Of a stretch of 64,000 nucleotides of DNA, positions 57,901 through 64,000 are shown piece by piece. The DNA lies in the NCBI GenBank assembly GCA_030144725.1, contig JASKMD010000021.1, positions 1 to 64,000 on the forward strand, in the 5' to 3' direction. This DNA comes from Haematococcus lacustris (lineage: Eukaryota; Chlorophyta; Chlorophyceae; Chlamydomonadales; Haematococcaceae). Made by a program: the position numbers and the translations under genes. Below the pieces are notes generated by a model, which worked only from the letters and a program-made list of their open reading frames with translations, was not told the origin of the DNA and did not search any database. How positions within the stretch are numbered: the stretch's first letter is position 1; the number at the start of each line of letters is the position of its first letter.

Positions 57901-60279
57901 CAGGACGCCAAGGCCATGCCATGCCAGTATATGTACAGGGCTGTCAGCCAAGACAATGGTTGTCTGTGAGAGTCACCACCACCTACACCTCGACCTGTAT
58001 TGTCCTTACCCTGGCCCTGACCCTGGCCCTGACCCTGACCCTGGCCCTCACCCTAACCCTGACACTGGCCCCGACCCTGGCACTGACACTGACTCTGGCG
58101 ATGCTTTAGCGCTGTGCATATGTGGTTGGCAAGTGCGACCTCAGGCGTGCTGTACGTTCTGCTGCCTTGCGATCGTTTGTGTCAGCGCAGGCCAGCCAAG
58201 CCCGCGCTGCATTTCCAGCCTGTGCTGCTCCTTGGCACGGCTATGCGCCCCAGCAGCGGTTCCGATGGCCTTGCAGCAGGCGCTGGTCACGTGCTGCGCA
58301 CGACAGCTGCCCGACTTCACGAACCAAGGGTTTAGCAACATGCTGTGGGGCCTGGCTAGGTGCGTATGTGGCTACACGCAGGCTGCCATATGAGTGTGAT
58401 GTGTGAGGATGTCGAGTGTGTGTGGTGACTTGCGCAGAATCTGCGAGAAGCGCATGCCAGGCGAAGTGGTGCGGGCCGCATGCTTAGAGATGCGCTACCG
58501 GATGCCGGGCCTGAGTGCGGCGGACCTGTCGATGTGCTTGTGGGGTTTGGCGCACATGCGTCCAGCTCAGCACTTGCGACCGGTTGAACGGTGGATGGGG
58601 GAGGTGTGGGAAAGAGCGGTGCAGTTGCTGCCCACGATGGAAACGCAGAGCCTGACGACGCTGCTGTACACGTCGTGTTGGTTGCACTATACGCCCCAAG
58701 CCGAGCATCTCCAGGTGCGTGCCGTCCAACATGCCTGATTAGGTACATGTTTGCATTTGTGCGACAAGTGAGTTGAGTGAATTACGATTCTGCATGTTAC
58801 TGCTGCTTTGGTCGCTCCTGATGCTCGTGTTACCAATGCCAATGCCAAGCCTGGTACTCTTGGTGCAGCTGTTACTTGTCGCTCTGCTGTGACACTCTGT
58901 TTGGGGGCAATGGGAGGGGCAGCAGCTGTCGACGCATGATGCTCCTGCCGCTGCTGCTGCACCTTCGGCCAGGTGGCCTGTGATGTGGTGGGCATGCACT
59001 CCGCCAGCTTGGAGCCAGAGCTGTTGCACAGCCTGCAGCAACGCCTGCGCCAGCTGTACAACAATCGACGCCTGATCAGAATTCGCGGCACCGTCATCAA
59101 CAACTACTTTGCCTGCCTGGTACGCCAGGAGGTGCTGCGAGCCCAAGGGTTGGCAGGCGGTACAGCAGCTGTGCTTGCCACACTTCCAAGCAAGCTGGTG
59201 GGTGGCCCAGACTAGTTGACCAGCTGAATGGCTGCTTTACCAAATGCCTGCTAGGCTGAGTGACTGCTCTAATGGACTGCTACTCAACAGACTGGTTGAC
59301 CAACTGGCTGCACCCCCTGGCTGACCCGCATGTTGCATAACAACGTGGTTTGGCTGCTGCTTGCTTGCTCACCCAGCTGTCGGTGCATGCTTCTGACCAA
59401 CCGTAGCAGACCCCATTGGCTGCTCTTGGCCCTTTCCGCACCCTGGAACCAACCTAGCCTCACCCAGCCCTTGTTGCCAGATGGCAAGGTTCCTCGCGCC
59501 CAATTCAAAAGTCATAGGCCATGTGTGGTACATGATCCGCCCTAGGCCTAGCCAACACTGCCGACAGCCAACACGCTGCCCCGCGGCTCCTGTCCCTCCG
59601 GCCCATGACAAGCGCAGGTGCTGCGGCCGGCGGGCCTCAGTCCCTTCACACTCCTCAGTCTCTACCAGCAGGCTCGGCTGTTGTACCGGCACCAGGTGGG
59701 CGGTATTAACTTGCGCTTCGTCGACATGTTCCACCTGCATCGCAAGCTGCTGGCGGAAGCGAAGGCGCAGCAAAGGTCGGACAAGTACACCTTGAAGCTG
59801 TGGCGGGAAAGCTGCCGGTCATATGTCAATGCACTGAAACAGCGACAACGGCAAGCAATTGCACAGAGGGCTGAGCGCCCCGGCGTGGGAGCCAAAGTCA
59901 CTAATCGCTTTCTGGCGCAAAAGACTGCGGCAGGTAAGGGGGTGATGGAGTGGGGAGGTTAGATTAGCGGGCGGGCGGGCGGGCAGCAGAAGTAGTGACC
60001 ATTGATATCAACAGAGTAGATGGCAAAGCGAGGCCGTTGCCACTGCTGGGGCTTAGACCGCAGATACCTTGTGGTTTTGCAGGCCACATGGCGGCACCCT
60101 TGTGGCTGTGCACTGCGCAGGCTCCCACCCAGCTGGACAGCAGGCCTACTTTTCGTCGGAGGGGAGACCTGCCCGACGTTGGCTGCCAATCCCATTCCAA
60201 CATCGTCAGCAGCAGGGGCAGCAGCAGCAGCAGCAGCAGGGGCAGCAGCAGCAGCAGCAGCAGCAGTGGACAACAATGA
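54903..60279 (+). CDS. helical-repeat protein, OPR/FASTK-like, probably organelle RNA factor (N-terminus missing)
   Basis: A multi-exon gene enters from the gap. Exons I can support: 54,903-54,968 (GC-type donor), 55,436-55,561, about 55,788-55,897, 56,195-about 56,453, 57,417-57,498, 57,580-57,659, about 58,256-58,359, 58,438-58,714, 58,980-about 59,135, about 59,618-59,931 and about 60,080-60,279 (stop TGA at 60,277). Repeated helical-pair motifs recur: DLVSALASLAKLRQRPAAAW, ADELSMLLYACARLGYSLPP, HELSTLLHGYA, QGFSNMLWGLAR, ADLSMCLWGLAHMRP and QSLTTLLYTSCWLHYTP. Such L..LL.A.A.L / LWGLA repeats are typical of algal OPR and FASTK-like proteins that bind organellar RNA; I see no RAP domain. 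The phase between 57,498 and 57,580 does not match, so an exon is missing or a splice site is misjudged. The C-terminus is Lys/Arg-rich, then Ser-rich. Confidence 0.65.
55900..56160 (+). repeat. (CCCCT)n then (CGACC)n pentamers in an intron
   Basis: About 85 bp of CCCCTCCCCTCC followed by about 170 bp of CGACC pentamers. They start within ten bases of the GTGAGC donor at 55,898. Confidence 0.95.
56590..57400. other. intron or intergenic region inside the helical-repeat gene
   Basis: GGCCAAGGTGTG.CC-type repeats and a GAAAGAAAGAACGAAAGAAA run (56,920-56,940) occur. No exon can be placed with confidence, although one or two are probably hidden here. Confidence 0.4.
58010..58090 (+). repeat. 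CCCTGGCCCTGACCCTGACC short array in an intron
   Basis: The same hexamer family as 44,231-44,570, about 12 degenerate copies. Confidence 0.85.
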
Positions 60280-60601
60280 GGTGACCCACCAGGCCGCCAG
60301 CCTGTTGAGCCTAGTCGGCACGCGGTCCAGCCACTGCACCCTCACCTGGCGTAGGGGTTGACCCCAGTCATGCAAGCAGCCATTGCACCGCAACCAACAG
60401 AGGCAAAGGTGAAAGGAGCAGGCTTTTTGTTTGAGCAACGACAATGTCTGTCTGAGCAGTTGCTGACACAGCCTTAGCGTGGTGTGAAATGTGTAACACC
60501 ACTTCCGCCTCATTCCGGGTGTCAGCACTCTGGTCGGATGGCGCCCTGATGCACCACCCCGCACGGCCACTGCGCTTGAATAATGTTGCCGAAGCCCTCA
60601 A

Positions 60602-61372
60602 ATGTCGCGGAATAAGAAACGCAAGCGCCCCACACAGAGTGCAGCCGGTAAGCCGCAAAGCTTGACGAGGCCCCCCCAACGAAGCGACGCAGTGTGCACC
60701 ACGCGATACTGCGACTCCCTAAATCAAGTCGCTGCGCGTGTGCTATGCCGTCCCATGTATGTAGGTGTCAGTGGCAGTGGGCAGCAAGAGGTAGTTGGAG
60801 AGCGGCGCCAGGTCATCAAGGCTGCATTTCGTGGGCTCGTGGAGGCAGCGCTGCCTGATCTCAGCCCAGCGCAAGTAGACGCAGTTGTGGCGGAGGTCAA
60901 CAAGCGCATGACCATAGGCAGCAAGCAGTGTTGCATAACAGCGGTCTTGTGCCTCTCCATGCTGCTCCAATCCTTCCTAGGCCAGCCCACTGCAGGCTTC
61001 CCAGCAGCAGGTCCAGCCCCAAGCGCCCCTCCCCCGCCTGACCCAGCTTGCCCTCCCTATACTCACCCCCGCCTTCCCACACGCAGCTCCCCCCGCTCTG
61101 CAGCCGCCCCAGCGCAGCTGCCCCCCCCAGTGCAGCTCAACACCGTGGACCCCAAGCTGCTGTCACAGATTAAAGATGCCATGGAGCTGCTGACAACCGC
61201 CCGGGTGCTTGAGCATCTGATGCGTGGTCCCCACCACAACGGCATCAAGCTGCTGCCTGCCGAGGTGGCTGTGTTTGAGCAGCCCAGCAGCGCATGGCCG
61301 GTGGCAATGCTCCAGCAGCTGGATGAGGTGCGCCTGACAGGGGATGGCAACTCCCTCTGGGCTAAAGGCTGA
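60602..61372 (+). CDS. hypothetical protein, Lys/Arg-rich N-terminus
   Basis: 256 residues from ATG 60,602 to TGA 61,370-61,372. The start is a basic MSRNKKRKRPTQS segment, possibly a nuclear or nucleolar signal. A helical region follows (ERRQVIKAAFRGLVEAALPD, LSPAQVDAVVAEVNKR), then a Pro/Ala linker and a C-terminal helical segment (LLSQIKDAMELLTTARVLEH). I do not recognise a family. Part of it may be intron read through: the Pro-rich middle is low complexity and candidate GT and AG sites exist, so the true protein may be shorter. It starts 323 bp after the previous gene's stop. Confidence 0.45.
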   Translation: MSRNKKRKRPTQSAAGKPQSLTRPPQRSDAVCTTRYCDSLNQVAARVLCRPMYVGVSGSGQQEVVGERRQVIKAAFRGLVEAALPDLSPAQVDAVVAEVNKRMTIGSKQCCITAVLCLSMLLQSFLGQPTAGFPAAGPAPSAPPPPDPACPPYTHPRLPTRSSPRSAAAPAQLPPPVQLNTVDPKLLSQIKDAMELLTTARVLEHLMRGPHHNGIKLLPAEVAVFEQPSSAWPVAMLQQLDEVRLTGDGNSLWAKG

Positions 61373-61379
61373 GGATGCC

Positions 61380-61870
61380 AACATGGGTGTAGAGACTAGG
61401 AGGGGGTGGTGGTAGGCACATGGTGCAGGGCAGGGCTGGGCAGTAACTTACCAGCAGGTTGGTGAAGGGAGAGGGGGCTGCTGGGTAGGGGAGGGAGAGG
61501 GCTGCGATGTCAGGGGGGGGGGGGTGAGGGGAGGGTAGAAGTAGGAGGGCTGGGCTGAGCTGGGCTGGGTGGTGGTGGTAGGCTAGGAGGTGGTGGTAGT
61601 GGTGGTAGTGGTAGTGGTGGTTGTGGTGGTGGTGGTGGTGTCGCCTGAGATTAGGTAAGCTGGCTCCTGAGTGGGCACAGCAGCAGGCGCAATACACCAG
61701 CCCTGGCGAGGGCGCTGTGTCTGAAGCTCACTGTTCTCACTGAGCGGGTGGGGGGTTGCTGGTGCTAGTGTGGAGTCAATCCAGGTACAGCCAAGGTTGC
61801 AGACCAGGGTCATGGTTGATGTTCATGGCTAAGCTCATTGTCAGGCCTGGCCTGATACAATGTAATGTTT
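61380..61870. other. GGT/GGTGGT microsatellite region
   Basis: GGTGGTGGTAGTGGTGGTAG runs (61,570-61,640) and a GGGCTGAGCTGGGCTGGG tract. GGCCTGATACAATGTAATGT is duplicated at 61,848 and 61,875. No gene is seen. Confidence 0.6.
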
Positions 61871-63044
61871 TGTTGGCCTGATACAATGTAATGTCCTCGG
61901 CGACGTAATGTACCCAGCCGTCCAGCCGATGCACAGCAGCAAGGTGCGGCCTCGCATGTTGAGCATGGTGAGGACCTGAATGGGTATGTGCGCCATTTGT
62001 CTCGCTCCGCTACGCCGCACTAAGCCACTATACCGACGCGCCACTGTACCGACGCGCTCCGTAAGCTGTCTCCGCTGCACAGCACGCCCCAGTCCAGGTC
62101 CTCCTGTCAGGGACCTAACTAGCAGCTAAGGACGTGTCCTCAAATGCAACGGCTGTCAAAGGACGGCTGTCAGCGCACAGTGTGACAGCGACCAGTATAA
62201 AAAAGCTCCGTTTGCCTCAAATCGGTCTCTTACTCGGCGCAGGCAGTTACTGCCAGCGCCTAGTACTGGTCGGCTCGACCCCAAGCTTTCGTACCGGTGT
62301 GGCGAAATGCTATACAATCACCCAAGGTAAGCCCCGCACCAGCAGCAGCCCCGCACCAGCAGCAGCCCCGCACCAGCAGCAGCCCCGCACCAGCAGCAGC
62401 CAATTTCACTTGCGCTTGTGTTGTTGTTCGCAGTGCACAAGATGGGACATGGCCTCGCGTTACGGCATCTATTGCAAAGGGATTTGACCAGAGCCCTTAG
62501 CCTTCTAAAGGTAAGCCCCGCCCCGCACTTGCTGTCCCGCACTTGTTGCCCCGCATTGTTGCCCCGCACATAGCACTTGTTGCCGCATAGCCCCGCACAT
62601 AGCACTTGTTGCCGCATAGACCCGCATTGTTGCCCCGCACGTTGCCCCGCACTTGTTGCCCCGCACACCGCACACTAAGCATATGGCGTGGCCCTGTTTG
62701 CTTGCAGGTATCGCCGAGCCACAGCGATTATCAAACTTCGTGCCGCTTCCTTGTGGAGCGTTGTTAGTTGCATACCCTCCCGGTGCAGTTGAGATCAAGC
62801 ACCGGGATTGTAGGGTGTGCATGCCAGCGGCCCGGCCGCGATGAGTGCGAGTGTGACTGCCGTATTTAGGGCAGACACCCGGCAGTCGTAGGCACCCTGA
62901 ACTGGTGTCCGCGTCTGCCCGTGCTCTTCCAACAGGTAGGCGCAAGGTTGCGCAAGGTTGACGCAAGGTTGCGCGTTAGCAGTTGTGGCAGATCAATGTA
63001 ACGAACCTGAACTGGTGTCCGCGTCTGCCCGTGCTCTTCCAACA
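61871..63044 (+). repeat. possible 5' LTR of a Ty1/copia element
   Basis: The right edge is well placed: ..TCTTCCAACA at 63,044, followed at once by the primer site. The left edge is a guess: TGTTGG at 61,871 pairs with the CCAACA end. A TATA-like TATAAAAAAG lies at 62,196. A GAACTGGTGTCCGCGTCTGC-containing repeat of ~40 bp occurs twice (62,896 and 63,006), as if the LTR end were duplicated. CCCGCACCAGCAGCAG and CCCGCACTTGTTGC tandem repeats lie inside. The 3' LTR is beyond the window. Confidence 0.4.
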
Positions 63045-63058
63045 GGTTATGGGCCCAC
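63045..63058 (+). other. half-tRNA(iMet)-type primer-binding site
   Basis: GGTTATGGGCCCAC is complementary to the anticodon region of plant-type initiator tRNA-Met (GTGGGCCCATAACC), as used by copia-like elements that prime from a cleaved initiator tRNA. It directly abuts the LTR-like CA end. Confidence 0.7.
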
Positions 63059-63131
63059 GCGCTGACGCGCGATAGGACTCCAGTAAGTTGCTGGCTAGGG
63101 TTCGTGTGGTTGACAGCCCAGTCGATCAGCG

Positions 63132-64000
63132 ATGGCAACTTCTCCTGCTTCAGCCTCTGGCAATCAGGCCACCATTCTCGATGACGACAACTGGCCAATT
63201 TGGAGCATCCGCACCGAAGGCCTGCTAATCGAAGCAGGCCTCTGGTCCGTCGTCGCTGACGGCGTCACCCCCTTACCCACCGCGCCAGCAGCTAACGCCA
63301 CTCAGCAAGAGCAGACTGCGTATGCTGCTGAGCTAGCCAGATCTCGCGCGGACAGCGCGCTGGACCGCAAAGCCAAAGCCTTTATCCAGCGGCACGTTTC
63401 CAACCTCCACATCTTCACTGTCAAGTCTGCAGACTCAGCGCAAGACGCCTGGGAAACCCTCGAATCTCAGTTCACCGAATCGTCAGTAGCGCGACAGTCG
63501 CAGCTTCAGCAGCAACTCAGTCTCCTGCGCATGGAACCCGGCGAGTCAGTAGCGCGCTTCTATGCGCGTTTGCAGCAGCTGCTGACAGAGCTGGAAGCTT
63601 GCAACTGCGAGACCTCTGAATCCACAGTGGTACTCGCCATTTTGGCAGCTCTACCGCCTGAGTACGAAAGCACAGTCGAAAGGCTGCGCTATGATCAGAC
63701 CAGCGCCGACCTAAAAGTCGAGCGCATCAAGCGTGTGCTGCTGACAAAGGAGGCTGACCTACTCAGCAAGCAGATGCAGCAGCAACTCAGCACCTCTTCA
63801 TCCTCACTCTGGTCCTACTCCTCCCCCTCTGACAGCAGGGGGGCTGGTAGTTCAGGCGGACAGGGGGGCAGGGGCAGACTCAGGCTACCACAGCAGTCTC
63901 GTGAGCAGCAAGCAGCACAGCAGCAGCAGGCTAGAGCACAGTCACCTGACAGGTCCACCAGGGATGTCAGCTCACATGCTCACCTGACCTGCAACTACTG
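63132..64000 (+). CDS. Ty1/copia Gag (5' part, runs off the window)
   Basis: ATG at 63,132 opens a frame still open at the window end, about 289 residues. An N-terminal WPIWSIRTEGLLIEAGLWSV block (the W..W......L....LW.V pattern of copia gag) is followed by DSALDRKAKAFIQRHV, AWETLESQF, LLRMEPGESVARFYARLQQL and LPPEYESTVERL, all characteristic of the gag_UBN2/Retrotran_gag family. The Ser/Gly/Gln-rich linker ends at CNYC, the start of the expected CCHC zinc knuckle. It would coat the element RNA and form the particle. Protease, integrase and RT should follow to the right. Confidence 0.88.
   Translation, partial: MATSPASASGNQATILDDDNWPIWSIRTEGLLIEAGLWSVVADGVTPLPTAPAANATQQEQTAYAAELARSRADSALDRKAKAFIQRHVSNLHIFTVKSADSAQDAWETLESQFTESSVARQSQLQQQLSLLRMEPGESVARFYARLQQLLTELEACNCETSESTVVLAILAALPPEYESTVERLRYDQTSADLKVERIKRVLLTKEADLLSKQMQQQLSTSSSSLWSYSSPSDSRGAGSSGGQGGRGRLRLPQQSREQQAAQQQQARAQSPDRSTRDVSSHAHLTCNY

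Noticed and set aside
62653..62844. Small gene of 63 codons upstream of the copia gag
   Set aside because: It lies within the presumed LTR, has no recognisable motif, and overlaps tandem CCCGCAC repeats at its start.

Overview
The window looks like nuclear DNA of a chlorophyte green alga, probably a chlorophycean. The evidence is intron-rich genes with short GT..AG introns and in-phase exons, a plant/algal-type oligosaccharyltransferase STT3, a long helical-repeat protein of the kind that handles organelle RNA in green algae, chromodomain LTR retrotransposons, and very abundant G/C-rich micro- and minisatellites. I saw no rRNA gene, convincing tRNA gene, CRISPR array or prokaryote-style operon. 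The species cannot be fixed from the sequence alone.

Layout. 1-17,300 is repeat-dominated: a putative gene with a 66-bp coding minisatellite (1,043-2,179), dispersed elements with palindromic tandem arrays, G-rich satellite (7.1-7.6 kb), and a 329-bp TA-flanked foldback element (15,174-15,502). 17,345-24,752 is a four-exon host gene of unknown function whose last intron holds a complete 6,374-bp Ty3/gypsy chromovirus in antisense orientation (17,926-24,299; TSD CTCTT). 24,856-33,874 is a TIR element with a palindromic array, split by a second complete chromovirus (25,195-32,968; 7,774 bp; TSD GTTGA). 34-42.4 kb carries arrays of the palindrome CCAGTACTGG tied to a PIF/Harbinger-like transposase remnant, and a second ~0.97-kb copy of a dispersed repeat.

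43,017-46,332 (+) is a SMYD-like SET-domain methyltransferase. Facing it, 46,634-47,963 (-) encodes the C-terminal part of STT3. Its upstream side runs into a 6.3-kb tandem array with no T on the + strand, which ends in a 500-N gap (54,403-54,902). 54,903-60,279 (+) is a multi-exon helical-repeat protein lacking its N-terminus. 60,602-61,372 (+) is an unrecognised small gene. 63,132-64,000 (+) is the start of a Ty1/copia gag preceded by a half-tRNA(iMet)-type primer site.

Main themes. (1) At least two mobile-element families carry internally expanded arrays of short perfect palindromes: AGGACCCTGCGCAGGGTCCT and its variants, and CCAGTACTGG. These arrays fill much of the first 41 kb and are the best candidate for something undescribed. 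(2) Both chromoviruses have apparently identical LTRs and gag and pol in the same frame, separated by one TGA. (3) Simple repeats sit directly against splice sites in several genes.
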